From: Siphonodentalium dalli
Taxonomy: Eukaryota; Mollusca; Scaphopoda; Gadilida; Siphonodentaliidae
Assembly: GCA_032622095.1 (NCBI GenBank)
Contig: CP136064.1
Coordinates: 42,249,912 to 42,313,911 of the forward strand
DNA: 64,000 nt
Reading direction: 5' to 3'
The notes under the pieces are model-generated. The model saw nothing but the letters and a program-made list of their open reading frames with translations, ran no database searches and was not told where the DNA came from. Within the stretch, counting starts at the first letter, position 1. Every line of letters begins with the position of its first letter. The position numbers were made by a program, and so were the translations under genes. This document shows, piece by piece, positions 1 to 13,900 of the stretch.

Positions 1-177
1 GAACTTTTCCAACAATAATAGGATTCATTCTGTACGTTCTATTATCTGTCGTCTGTTTATTATATTTCCTGAAGTTGAACAAACCTCCAAATGAATAATA
101 GACCATTCCAATGCATACTTTTATAACTGGATGGAAGAATCTACTTTATTAGTATAGAGAGGGTTGAAGCACATTTG
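1..177. mobile_element. TTAA-5 MITE, right part (cut by window start)
   Basis: It shares the segment 'gaataatagaccattccaatgcatac' (in two blocks) and the end tagtatagagagggtt with the copies at 10426, 20956 and 39879. The left end is outside the window. Confidence 0.7.
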
Positions 178-529
178 AGATTAAATATAAAAATTTCGCC
201 TGTAAGAGGAACATGGAGAAATAGATAAATTTTGTTCTTATATTTATTATTTATAGTTCTCCAATAATGAATGTTGCACGTTGAAACGATTGTTATTTTA
301 CAAAACTGTTACAGAAATTTGTCAACAAACATTGCTAATCACGTGATTAAATTTTTGTATCTTCTTGGACTATTGGAATAAGTGAAATGATAATTCCACT
401 TTAACAGTTATGTTTACATAACACTGGTTTTGGCATGCAAATTTTCATTATTGGAAAGTTATTAATTTTGAAATTAAGAACAAAGTCACAGGAAGTCAAT
501 CTATTTTTGCATGTACTTCTTGATGTTGT

Positions 530-662
530 CATACATAGAGGATCTCTGATGAGTCGCAATTCTATACAAAATTTATTGACCGAGTGCACTAAATTCAATT
601 TGAATTTATTGGACGAGGTTAATAAATTTTCTATAGAATTGCAACAAATTTGAGATATTTTT
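530..662. repeat. GAGGATCTC inverted-repeat element
   Basis: The arm tagaggatctctgatgagtc...aatttattgaccgag folds on gacgaggttaataaattt...gcaacaaatttgagat. Related copies are at 12460 and 33405, so this is a dispersed fold-back family. No open frame. Confidence 0.6.
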
Positions 663-704
663 TTATCACATACATATTTTTTGTCATGTTGGTGCTGTGT
701 GGGT

Positions 705-764
705 TGGGGGGGGGGGGGGGGGAGATATCCTGACCAGGACAGGAATATCCAGGGGGGGGGGGGA
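705..764. repeat. G-run block
   Basis: Two runs of more than ten G flank a short spacer with the imperfect repeat gatatcctg. Potential G-quadruplex; also a likely place for sequencing length error. Confidence 0.7.
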
Positions 765-799
765 GATATCCTGTTACACCGGTAATCACATTCTAGCAA

Positions 800-1156
800 G
801 GAAAATTTATCCTGAAATGGCTGGGGTTAAACAAAATTAATATTGATTTCCTTATCACAACCAAAGAGGAAGTAAAGACACCATCAAGAAACAAAAATAG
901 TCCTATTTTAAATGTGTCTTTTCATGTTGACAGAATTGTTCAACCACCCTTTATCACCCATGTTTATCGCATAGTCAACACTAAATAACCCAACACAAAT
1001 TGAATTTCTAAATTATATTCTAATAAACATAATAATAAAGTTCGTGCGTTGACATAATAATAATATTGATCGATATCATTGTGCTAAGCTCTTACGTCAC
1101 TGCGCCTGCCGATAATACATATGAGTCTGACTAAAAATATGAGGTCAGGTTTGGAT
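800..1156. other. Intron sequence, nothing recognised
   Basis: AT-rich, no splice-flanked conserved exon, no clear repeat ends on either strand. Confidence 0.5.
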
Positions 1157-1710
1157 CAAGCCTTGAAATAGGGTGTCTGTCATTTGCAGAATGAGGTTCC
1201 CAGAGGGTGAATTTAGTGATGCTACCCCGCATAGCGGGCTAGCATCACCAAATTCACCCTCTGGGAACCTCATTCTGCTGAGGTGTAAGCAGAATGAGGT
1301 CCCCAGAGGGTGAATTTGGTGATGCTAGCCCGCTATGCGGTGGGAAGCATCACTAAATTCACCCTCTGGGGACCTCATTCTGCAAATGACAGACACACTA
1401 TTTCAAGGCTTGTGGCTAATTATGTGATAAATATGTTTGTGTTATTTCGCACTTTGATGAATTTAGTGATGCTACCCCGCATAGCGGGCTAGCATCACCA
1501 AATTCACCCTCTGGGAACCTCATTCTGCTGAGGTGTAAGCAGAATGAGGTCCCCAGAGGGTGAATTTGGTGATGCTAGCCCGCTATGCGGTGGGAAGCAT
1601 CACTAAATTCACCCTCTGGGGACCTCATTCTGCAAATGACAGACACACTATTTCAAGGCTTGTGGCTAATTATGTGATAAATATGTTTGTGTTATTTCGC
1701 ACTTTGATGA
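1157..1710. mobile_element. hAT-M fold-back element with 250-bp tandem duplication
   Basis: The element 1157-1412 starts CAAGCCTTGAAATAG and ends CTATTTCAAGGCTTG; inside are two smaller palindromes of CAGAATGAGG...CCTCATTCTG. Bases 1211-1460 (most of the element plus 48 bp of right flank) are repeated at 1461-1710. The short overlap TGA at the junction suggests replication slippage or microhomology repair. Confidence 0.85.
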
Positions 1711-1830
1711 CATTGAGTCCTTTTAAGGGGGAACTTTTTATGTCAGGTGTAAAGCATAAGTTGACAGTTCAAGCAAGCCATGTGACCCCCCATGTCCATA
1801 TAAATTTATGTTTATGTACTTTATTTTCAG

Positions 1831-1935
1831 GTTATTACACCATTTCGAAATCTTGTGCTCTCTGCCTACGATAGAAAAGAAATGGAAGAATGGATAACAT
1901 CTATAAAAACAGCAGTCAAAAATCAATATTATGAT
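1831..1935 (+). CDS. DGKD: DGK exon 1 of window: C-terminal part of PH domain
   Basis: Acceptor ttattttcag, donor gtgagt; 105 nt, phase 0 to 0, residues 1-35. It reads [20 protein letters not shown] followed by [15 protein letters not shown], which matches the last strand and C-terminal helix of the PH domain in DGK delta/eta, including the helix Trp (WITSIK). The PH domain binds phosphoinositides and helps place the enzyme at membranes. The N-terminal half of the domain must be on an exon left of base 1. A TTAA-1 MITE begins 25 nt past the donor. Confidence 0.92.
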
Positions 1936-4900
1936 GTGAGTATTATAAAAATATGATAACTTAACCCTTTCAGTGCCAAGTCCGATTTTGTATCAACCCA
2001 TATACCCTGTGCCAATACATTCTCTTATATATGCGAGTCGACCATAGGTCGCCTCGCATATATAAGAGAATGCATTGGCCTAACAAATTTTCATCATTTA
2101 TTATTATTTTTTTTACAATTTTTTACAATTTTAATAATTTTTTCTTATATTCTTTAACTCTTTCAGTGCCAGATTTTATCGGCCCTGGCACTCTACAGAC
2201 CGTAAATTAGGGCCGATGAGAATTAAGATAGTATATCTCTTCCTAGTCATCCCTACAAAATTGACGGATATAGTGTCTGACATTTGTAGAATGAGGTCCC
2301 ACACTGCAGGTTAGCATCACCAAATTTACCCTCTGGGGAACTCATTATTCTTGGACCTCATCTTCTTGGAAGTATCTTTATTTTCAAATTAACATTGTTT
2401 TTAGTTACTTTTTCCCCTTATGTTCTGTTTTTAGCTCAACTTTACTTTGTAAAGTTTGAGCTATTGCCATGGCTTTGTCGTCCGTCGTCCGTGTGTACGT
2501 GTGTGCGTGTGTACGTGTGTACGTAAGGCGTCAACAATGCAGGCTACAGGTCGTACCTTTCGTCGGATCATTATGAAATTTGTCATAGCTGTTGACATCA
2601 ACATTTAGACCAGAATAATTAATTTTGGGGTCATTCGGAAAAAAAACATGGCCGCCAGTGGCCATATTGGATTTCAAAATTCAATCCATTAGCACGGGCT
2701 ACAGGCCGTACTGTTTGTCTGATCTTCATGAAATTTGTCATGGATGTTAATATTGACATGTAGATGGGAACGAGTAATTTTGGGGTCATTCGGCCCAAAA
2801 ACATGGCCACCAGCAGCCATCTTGGATTTTACTCTTTGTATGACTAAATTCTTTAGCACGGGCTACATGTCGTACTTTTAGTCTGATCATCATAAATTTT
2901 GTCATGAATGTTAATAATGACATGTAGATGGGAACGAGTCATTTTGGGGTCATTCGGCCAAAAAACATGGCCGCCAGCAGCCATCTTGTATTTTACTCTT
3001 TGTATGACTAAATCCTTTAGCACGGGCTACAGGTCGTACCTTTAGTCTGATCATCATAAAATTTGTCATGGCTGTTGAAATTGGAATGTAGATGGGAACG
3101 AGTCATTTTGGGGTCATTCGGACAAAAAACATGGCCGCCAGCAGCCATCTTGGATTTCAAAATTTAATCCATTAGCACGGGCCACAGGTCGTACTGTTCG
3201 TCTGATCACCATGAAATTTGTCATGGATGATAATATTGACATGTAGATGGGAACGAGTAATTTTGGGGTCATTCGGCCAATAAACATGGCCGCCAGCAGC
3301 CATCTTCGATTTTACTCTTTGTATGACTAAATTCTTTAGCACGGGCTGCAGGTCGTACCTTTAGTCTGATCATCATAAAATTTGTCATGGATATTAACAA
3401 TGACATGTAGATGGGAACGAGTAATTTTGGGGTCATTCGGCTAAAAAACATGGTCGCCAGCAGCCATCTTGGATTTTACTCTTTGTATGACTAAATTCTT
3501 TAGCACGGGCTACAGGTCGTACTTTTAGTCTGATCATCATAAATTTTGTCATGATTGTTAATAATGACATGTAGATGGGAACGAGTCATTTTGGGGTCAT
3601 TCGGCTAAAAAACATGGTCGCCAGCAGCCATCTTGGATTTTACTCTTTGTATGACTAAATTCTTTAGCACGGGCTACAGGTCGTACTTTTAGTCTGATCA
3701 TCATAAATTTTGTCATGAATGTTAATAATGACATGTAGATGGGAACGAGTCATTTTGGGGTCATTCGGCCAAAAAACAAGGCCGCCAGCAGCCATCTTGT
3801 ATTTTACTCTTTGTATGACTAAATCCTTTAGCACGGGCTACAGGTCGTACCTTTAGTCTGATCATCATAAAATTTGTCATGGCTGTTGAAATTGGAATGT
3901 AGATGGGAACGAGTCATTTTGGGGTCATTCGGACAAAAAACATGGCCGCCAGCAGCCATCTTGGATTTCAAAATTTAATCCATTAGCACGGGCCACAGGT
4001 CGTACTGTTCGTCTGATCACCATGAAATTTGTCATGGATGATAATATTGACATGTAGATGGGAACGAGTAATTTTGGGGTCATTCGGCCAATAAACATGG
4101 CCGCCAGCAGCCATCTTCGATTTTACTCTTTGTATGACTAAATTCTTTAGCACGGGCTGCAGGTCGTACCTTTAGTCTGATCATCATAAAATTTGTCATG
4201 GATATTAACAATGACATGTAGATGGGAACGAGTAATTTTGGGGTCATTCGGCTAAAAAACATGGTCGCCAGCAGCCATCTTGGATTTTACTCTTTGTATG
4301 ACTAAATCCTTTAGCACGGGCTACAGGTCCTACTTTTAGTCTGATCATGATAAAATTTGTCAAGAATGTTAATAATGACATGTAGATGGGAACGAGTCAT
4401 TTTGGGGTCATTCGGCCAAAAAACATGGCCGCCAGCAGCCATCTTGGATTTTACTCTTTGTATGACTAAATCCTTTAGCACGGGCTACAGGTCGTACCTT
4501 TAGTCTGATCATCATAAAATTTGTCATGGTTGTTGAAATTGGAATGTAGATGGGAACGAGTCATTTTGGGGTCATTCGGACAAAAAACATGGCCGCCAGC
4601 AGCCATATTGGGTTTAAAAATTTAATCCATTAGCACGGGCCACAGGTCGTACTGTTCTTCTGATCATCATGAAATTTGTCATGGATGATAATATTGACAT
4701 GTAGATGGGAACAAGTAATTTTGGGGTCATTCGGCCAAAAAACATGACCGCCAGCAGCCATCTTGGATTTTACTCTTTGTATGACTAAATTCTTTAGCAC
4801 GGGCTGCAGGTCGTACCTTTAGTCTGATCATCATAAAATGTGTCATGGATGTTAACAATGACATGTAGATGGGAACGAGTAATTTTGGGGTCATTCGGCC

Positions 4901-7900
4901 AAAATACATGGCCGCCAGCAGCCATCTTGGATTTTACTCTTTGTATGACTAAATCCTTTAGCACGGGCTACAGGTTGTACCTTTAATCTGATCATCATAA
5001 AATTTGTCATGAATGTTAATAATGACATGTTGATGGGAACAAGTCATTTTGGGATCATTCGGCCAAAAAACATGTCCGCCAGCAGCCATCTTGGATTTTA
5101 CTCTTTGTATGACTAAATTCTTTAGCATGGGCTACAGGTCGTACCTTTAGTCTGATCGTCATAAAATTTGTCATGGATGTTAACGATGACATGTAGATGG
5201 GAACGACTCATTTTGGGGTCATTCGGCCGAAAACAAGGCCGCCAGCAGCCATCTTGGATTTTACTTTTCTCTTCATGTCTATAAACATGTATTAGATATT
5301 CAACTTTCCACATTCCTAATGGCTCCATTGACTGTAATACATTAAATTATTCCCTTTCCAAGTTGAGCTACAGTGTCATTGACACTTTCATTTTAATTTT
5401 TGTGTGCATCCATACCATACAGTATAAATATATACATCCATCATTTTTCGCTCTGTCCGACCAATGGTCTGTCCATATGGACATTTTTTTTATCGACATC
5501 CACATACTATGGGTTTTGCCAATTTATAATTATTCTTTCCAGAGTTACAGCCAGGGACTTGATGGCAGTCAGGGTATTACAAGTGGGGGGGATTGGGGGT
5601 TTGCCATTTGCCAAAGTTGGGTCCCAACTAAGGGGCCGACTTTATTTGACGAAAAAAAATGGGTGAACGTCACCAACTTCAACTGGGTAACTTCGATCTG
5701 ATCCTAGGTCTCCCCATAGGCCATAGCAGTTGAGGCCTAAGCAGAATGAGGTCCCAAGAGGGTGAATATGGCGATGCTAGCCAGCTATGGAGGATAGCGT
5801 CACTAAATTCACCCTTTGGGGACCTCATTCTGCAAATGACAGGCACATTAAACTCAGGCTTGGTAATGTTCTAAAATTAGCCACATTTTCTGTCCTGGGT
5901 GGCCAGTTATTGAAATTGATTGGAGAAAAATAATATTTCCTTGTGACATTTGTAAGCTCCTGTAAATTACATACCCACATATAAAATAGTGGGTCTGATG
6001 ACCTTTCATTTAAAATAGTGGGTCTGATGACCTTTCATATAAAATAGTGGGTCTGATGACCTTTCATATAAAATAGTGGGTCTGATGACCTTTCATATAA
6101 AATAGTGGGTCTGATGACCTTTCATATAAAATAGTGGGTCTGATGACCTTTCATACAGTTTTCATTTTCATGTTTACAAAGACTGATGAAGATATAGCCT
6201 TCAGAAATTTTTCATATCAGCACAAAAAACATTTTTAGCTCAACTTGACTTTATCAGGTTTGATCCATTGCGATGGGTTGGCTATAGACATGGTTTGGCG
6301 TCCATCCATCTGACAACAATTTCCTTTGGCACACCCAACAGGCCACATTCTCCATCCAACAATTATCCAATTGATAATGACCCCGCTTGGTACACTGCAT
6401 GTCGTGTATATGTAATGGACGAGATGTCACACCTAATTTACAGCATACCTTGTTGATGAAATTTTTTGAATTGCATGAAACTTGGTATCTGGCCTTCATG
6501 TGAGAAATTACCAATTCGGTTCAAATTTGGGTAATGTTCGACCATTTCTGATGGAGTTCTACCTCATTTCGACTTAGAATTTGCTGTTTATTTTTGTGAA
6601 CCAGATGACAACTTGAAAATATTTTGACAGAATTTCATGAAGCCTTCATATGAGAAAGTGCCGATCATGTTTGAATTTGGGTGTGGTCCGATCAATTTCT
6701 GATTGAGTTATGCCCCTTTTTGACTTAAAATTTGCTGTTTATTTTGTTGTCTGGGTCACACAACGTAAATAATGGTCCCCTCAACCATGAAACTGAAACT
6801 ATAAAATAAAAGCATCATCACACATCATGTGACATGACTAAACAAGCCCTGTATACATGTGCCTGATAAACCTTGTAAGACTGTTTTTAGCTCAACTTGA
6901 CAAAGTCAAGCTTGAGCTATTGTCATGGGTTGGTATCCATTAATTGTCTGTGCATCCATCAACAATTTCCTTTGGCTCACCCTATAAGCCGCATCCCTCA
7001 TCTGATCATCACGAAACTTCATAATAATCTTTGGGGTGACCTCCAGATGGGAGCCACTTATTTTCCGGAATTTTTATTTCAAATTTTAATCCATAGGCAC
7101 ACCCTGCAGCCCACATTTATTATGCCCCCGACTTGAAGTCGGCGGGTATATAGTCGACGTCTCCGTCCGTACAAACATTTTGCATTATTGTTCAGCAACC
7201 GCTGGGCAGATTTAGCTGATATTTGGTATGGTGATAGAGCAGCATGGGGGAACAGCTACATGCATAGCACGGATTTCGTCCACCCATTTTCACCAGAGTT
7301 ATGGCACTTTTTTTACTTAGAAAATTCAATTTTTCTCTTGTTTTTTGGGGTTTCCAGATGATAGCGTGAGCTTTGGTGGTACGATTGCAAATCCCGTATT
7401 TTTGTGGATCAGTTATATGAAAATACATGTCAAGTGCGAATTTGGGTATGATCTGATGATTTTTGCCAGAGTTATGGCCCTTTTTTCAACTTAGAAAATT
7501 TGAATTTTCGCTTGTTTTTGGGTTTCCGGATCGCTTGTTTTTGGGTTTCCGGAATTTCTAGAAGTGATGATTGTATGAACTTCTTTTGGAATGGTCATAT
7601 AGACCTCCTCGGATATCCCCAGTTTCGTCCATGCTTAATCCGAATTGCTACGGTCGGGGGCAAATGCCACGTGACAGCGTACCTCTTGTTGGAGGAATGT
7701 TTTGAAAATTTGCAGCATTGTTTAGGATCACCTCTAGATGGGATCTATAAAATTTTAGCGATTGTCAATGAAAAACATGGCTGCCAGCAGCCATTTGAAT
7801 TTCAGGCCGGCAGGTTTCAAAATTATGTGTAACTTATTTTTCGTTCACCTGGTTTGTGCTTAGTAAACCCATACGATAGGTTAGCAGAAGAGTAACACAA

Positions 7901-10900
7901 ACTGTTATTAATCACTACAACTGGTATTATTAACTACATATATATGGGCATCCTGGCAACTCATTGAAATACTGTAATAATTTTGAATGTCTCAAATCAA
8001 GGTGAGAATCAGTTATTGTGAGACCTACATAAAACTTTGGTGCGACCTGTTTTTCGTTCACGGCGTTTTCGATTTAGATAACCTCCAGGCAAACTGAACG
8101 GTCGTTCGCCTCAAATTTGCAGGCCTGAAATTCACTCTTTGCATGACTAAATCCTTTGGCACACCCTTAGCACATACCGCATCCCTCATCTGATCGCCAC
8201 CAAACTTCATATGGATCTTCGGGGTGTCTGACAGACCTCTAGATGGGAGCCATCTGTTATTTACAAAATTTGATAAAAAACATGTCTGCCAGCAGCCATC
8301 TTTGATTTTACTCTTTGCATGACTAAAGTAAAAAACATGGCCACCAGCAGCCATCTTAGATTTCAAATTTGAATCCATTGGTGAATTATTTGAAATGAAA
8401 ATAATTTAATCTACACAATACAAGACCTTTACTGTATATTTTTAGCTCAACTTACTTTGTAAGTTTGAGCTATTGCCATGGTTTGGCGTCCGTCGTCCGT
8501 GTGTCCGTCAACAATTTCCTTTGGCGCGGGCTACAGGTCATACCTTTGGTCTGACCTTTATGAAATTTGTCATGAATGTTGACATTGACATGTAGATGGG
8601 AACGAGTCATTTTGGGGTCATTCGGCCAAAAAACATGGCCGCTGGCAGCCATCTTGGATTTCAAAATTTAATCCATTGGCGCGGGCTACAGGTCAGACTG
8701 TTCGTCTGATCATGATGAAATTTGTCATGGATGTTAATATTGACATGTAGATGGGAACGAGTCATTTTGGGGTCGTTCGGCCAAAAAACATGGCCGCCAG
8801 CAGCCATCTTGGATTTTACTCTTTGCATGACTAAATCCTTTAGCGCGGGCTACAGGTTGTAGCTTTGGTCAGAACTTCATGAAATTTGTCATGAATGTTG
8901 ATATTGACATGTAGATGGGAACGAGTCATTTTGGGGTCATACAGCCAAAAAACATGGCCGCTGGTGGCCATCTTGGATTTAAAAATTCAATCCATTCGCG
9001 CGGGCTACAGGTCGTACTGTTCATCTGATCATCCTGATATTTGTCATGGATGTTAATTTTGGGGTCGTTCGGCTAAAAAACATGTCCACCAGCAGCCATA
9101 TTGGATTTTACTCTTTGCATGACTAAATCCTTTGGTGCGGGCTACAGGTCGTAGCTTTAGTTGGAACTTCATAAAATTTGTCATGGATGTTAACAATGAC
9201 ATGTAGATGGGAAACGAGTCATTTTGGGGTCGTTCAGCCGAAAAACATGGCCGCCAGCAATCATCTTGGATTTTACTCTTTGCATGACTAAATCCTTTGG
9301 CACAGGCTTCATGTCGTACCTTTGATCAGATCATTATGATATTTGTAAAGGCTGTAGATGGGAACAGGTCATTTTGGGGTAATTCGGAAAAAAAACATGG
9401 CTGCCGGTGGCCATTTTAGAATTTACTCTTTGCATCACTAAATCCTTTGGCACCATAATCACCACATCCCTGATCCGATCATTATGAGACCTGTCATGAA
9501 TGTTGATATTGACATGTACATCTCGTCTTACTTAGACATTTCAATTAGCACCTTTCCTATTCCTCCATTTACTGTCAACCATTAAATTATTCCCCTACCT
9601 AAGTTGAGCTACAGTGTGTAATCAAAGTGAATAATAGGTGAATATCACCAACTTTAACTGGGGAACTTCAATCTGATCCTAAGTCTGCCATAGCAGTTGA
9701 GGTATAAGCAGAATGAGGTTCCCAGAGGGTGACTTTGGTGATGCTAGCCCACTGTACAGGATAGCGTCACTAAATTCACCCTTTGGGGACCTCATTCTGC
9801 AAATGTCAGACACACTATATCCAGACTTAATTGCCTACAACAATGGCGGAGACCACAACTTCCCAAAAAGTTTTGAAAGTGGAATTACATTTATTTGTCC
9901 GTTTTGGTAAATATTTCACAATAATTAGTCTTGATTAAATCGGAAGCACAAATCTGCTGGCTCCGTCAATAAACTTCCCCTGCTGATTAATAATGACAGA
10001 TTCGGATAGATTGAACATTTGCACGAGAAGAAGAAGCATTTCACATGGGCTTCTCTTTATAATTTAACCGGAAAGCCGGATCACATTATTGCTCAAAATG
10101 GTGAGCAGATTCTGTCAGCGTTATTCAAACATATTAGGTACGAAATGATACAAACTTTATTTGATATTTTGTGGGCTGACTGTGAGTAGCACTGTTCACT
10201 AGGCATATAGACTATCACATAAGCTACAAAATCTGGGTAATATGTCACCGGCACGCCGGATGACAGGGGTGACAGCGGTCTTATCGAGCAATTAAAGGGG
10301 GATAAACCTTGCATGGAGTTTGCCTTCACCCATAGAACCATGCTTTGTATCTATAGTTTGAGAGGGAACATCCCAACCAGCCGTAATCCCTGGTAGAAAA
10401 AGATATGTCTGATCTTGGACTCAAGTTAATCCTTTCTATACTAACTACTCATTAATGAGTAGTTATCCTTTTGGGAATATTCAGATATTAAGTTCAACAA
10501 ATGACTATTGTTTGTTGAACTTATTATCTAAACATTTCCCTCCAATAAATAGGACTCCTTTTGCAATTCTATGATCTGTCATCTATCTATTTTTCCTGAA
10601 CACCCCTTTACATGAATAATAGACCATTCCAATGTATACTTTTATGACTGATTGGGAGAATCCATTTATTATAGAAAGGGTTATTACTACTGGTACACTA
10701 GGCACTTTGTGAAAGCCTCTTAACAATTTCTCACAGTTACATACATACTAAACTCATGTCAGCTGTATTTTAGGGCAAACTAACATGTAAAGCAGGTGCA
10801 TTATGCTAAAAATAATTTTATTGGTTATAAATTGCTAATAAAACATGGAAGTGTGGATAGAAGCTTTTGAGTTAGTTCATGACAGGCACTGACACATGCC

Positions 10901-13900
10901 AAGCAGATAATTCCCAGGGCACAGGATGCTAATATTTACATGCTGCTGTGGGTTGTTGTGAAATGTATTGAGCGTATACAAAGACAAGATTGATACTTGA
11001 AGAAAATGTGCGCATGATATTTGATGAAATTGTCTTCAGGGGCGTGGAATCAATTATGGTTAAAGGGGCCCAAGGCACTCAAAGTGGATAAATGTGCAAA
11101 CAAAATATAAAAACATCACCTCTAAGAAGAACATGGAGAAATAGATAACTTATATTCTTATGCTCTGTTATGGTCTGTAAAATTGGCCCTAAAAAAATAA
11201 AAACAAAAATTGTTTTTTTTAAAGAATTTTGTTTAAGAATTTTTTTTTGGGTTGAATTTTTTTTTAGGTATGCTTAAGCATGCTATAGCGAATTTAAATA
11301 CAAACTGGATAAAACCTTAGGGGCATGTTATAACTCAAAACTATCACCAAGTATTCATAGTAATAATTTTGATGCCCATGAAAAACGTAAGATTCCCTGG
11401 CACTATAAACCTACAAAATAAGTCTGTTAAAGAATATAAGAAAAAATTATTAAAATTGTAAAAAATTGTAAAAAATAATATAAAATGATGAAAAATTGTT
11501 AGGTCAATGCATTCTCTTATATATGCGAGGCGACCTATGGTCGACTCGCATATATAAGAGAATGCATTGGCACAGGGTATATAGGTTGATACAAAAATCG
11601 GACCTGGCACTGAAAGGGTTAATACATGTATATTCATTATTTCAAGTTCTCCAATAACAAAATTTCGCTCATTGAAACCTCTGTTATGTAAACAAAACTA
11701 TTACAGTGATTTGTCAACACACATCACTAATCATCTAGTAAGTCTCAATAACCACTTCAGAATTTAAACTAAACTACAGTAATGCCCTAAGTAAGCCGAG
11801 AGCTTTCCGATGAATGGCATCAAGCCATATTTCCGACTAAATCCTGAAAAGTTACCCATAATTCTGCTTTGGTTAAGAGGTCGATTACTTAGGGCATTAC
11901 TGTACATAAAGGCCTAACAATAGATATCACTATTTTATACCTGAAGAAAAATTGTTATACTGAATTAAATTTGTTCATCTGTCTGTCTGTCCATCTGTCC
12001 ATCACAGATTTGGTATGGATGTTTACCATCTTGGCTGATTTCAGAAAAGGGAAAATGATGTTGTTCACATCTTCCATTTTAGAGTTGTCCTTCTTGGGTT
12101 ATTTGGAAATCTTGAATTTTGTCTGTCCACGCAGATATATCAGGCATGATCGAGTTTGGAATTTGGTATGAAAGTTTGACATGTCTGCTTTCAAAAGAGG
12201 GGCAAATGACATTGTTAGCATTTTCCATTCTAGAGTTATCCTTCTTTGTTTATTTCATCTGATTATAAAAGGCCCTGAAGGCATTCACTAGGTAAATAGG
12301 CTGTTATGAATTCCGCCGATCAAACAATAAATATTATCATGTCTGAATGCCACTGTATTGGTGTACATACATCAATTAAAAACATATTTGTATCTCAAGG
12401 TGTTAAAATTTTACTTCATTGCAATATTTGCCAGAACATTTAAGCAAAGTGTTATAGATATAGAGGATCTCAAACGAGTTACTATTTTATACGGAATTTA
12501 TCAATCGAGTTCACTAAATTCGATTTGAGCCGAGGTTTAATCGCTAAAATTTTATCGAAAAGAACAATAATTAACAGCCAGCGAACTTTGTCACAAAGAG
12601 CAGCATGACGTCATTGCACGCGACCATATTACACGTGTCTATTACGCTCGAATATTACATTGGAAAATAGTGCTAATCATGTGATAAAATTATTTCTATT
12701 GTTTTTAATACTAAGATAATTATGCAGATTGACTTACGTGTTGCTGCAAATAAGTTAATGATGAAATATACAGTGCCCCATATCTGAATATAATTTATGA
12801 TGTCTTTATTTCAGAGTTTTTGTTGGTTGCAGAAAACATTAACATATTGGCTTCTGTAATAATGATTTAACACACTTTGTATGATTTTTCAGCGGTACCC
12901 AAGGTGAATGCCTTCTGTAGCTTAAAAATATATATACACCTACAATCCCCTAGTGTACTATGTCACCTTTAATAGAACTAAATGCGGGATAAATAGAATG
13001 TCTGTGAACCTCAACCTACAAAATATAGCTTTGACATTTCTGAATCTGACGTTACCAGTCAAGGAAACCCTGCAAATGGCACCCTCAAATTGGATGTTGT
13101 GAGTCCCAGCGGACTTGTTTTAGTAAACACCACACCACATGGTTGCGGTTAATGATTGGGATTGTATGCTCTAAGATTCATGCATGCCTGTACATAACAT
13201 ATTACATTCTTTGGAATCTAGGGAAGATCGAAACAAAAATTAATTCTCTGAAATTAGGATCGCAATTAGTATGACATGTAAGTATATCACGATTATGTTC
13301 TATGATTAGTAACGGGCTATGTTGTTATCGAACTGAACAATCGGTGGAAATGAAGCTGTGACAGCTCATGTCTGATATTTTCAATTAGGTGAACTATTAT
13401 TGGCTGGTGATTTATTGATTTTCAATATTTTGTGTGTGAAATCATTCACATATTAAAGTCTTATTCAGGGATTCAGATCCAAGACTGAATTTAATATGTC
13501 TGACATTTGCTGAATGAGGTCCCTCGAGGGTGAATTTAGCGACGCTATCCCACTATTAGTCACCTCGATTATGCATTTTATCTTCTGCAAATTAGGGGAT
13601 TTAGAAACTGAACAGAAGGGAACAAGTAACTAAAAATAATGTTAATTTGAGATTATACTTTGCAGAAAATGAGGCCTAAGCAGAATGATGTCACCAGATG
13701 GTGAATTTGCTGTACAGGATAGCATCTCAAAATTCACCCTCTGGGGACCTCATTCTGCAAATGACAGACGCTTTACAGTAAAGAGCGAAGCATATGACCC
13801 TTAAACCACAGCAGAATTATGGGAAATTTTGAGGATTTAGTCGGAAATATGGCTTGTTGCCATTCATCGGAACTTTCCGATGAATGGCAACAAGCCATAT

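Noticed and set aside
3269-4909. Three similar ~60-codon minus-strand frames
   Set aside because: They repeat because they lie in AGCT-rep core units; no start context or domain.
7123-7160. Promoter-like CG-containing segment
   Set aside because: It is the end of a CCCCCGAC interspersed repeat, with no gene start nearby.
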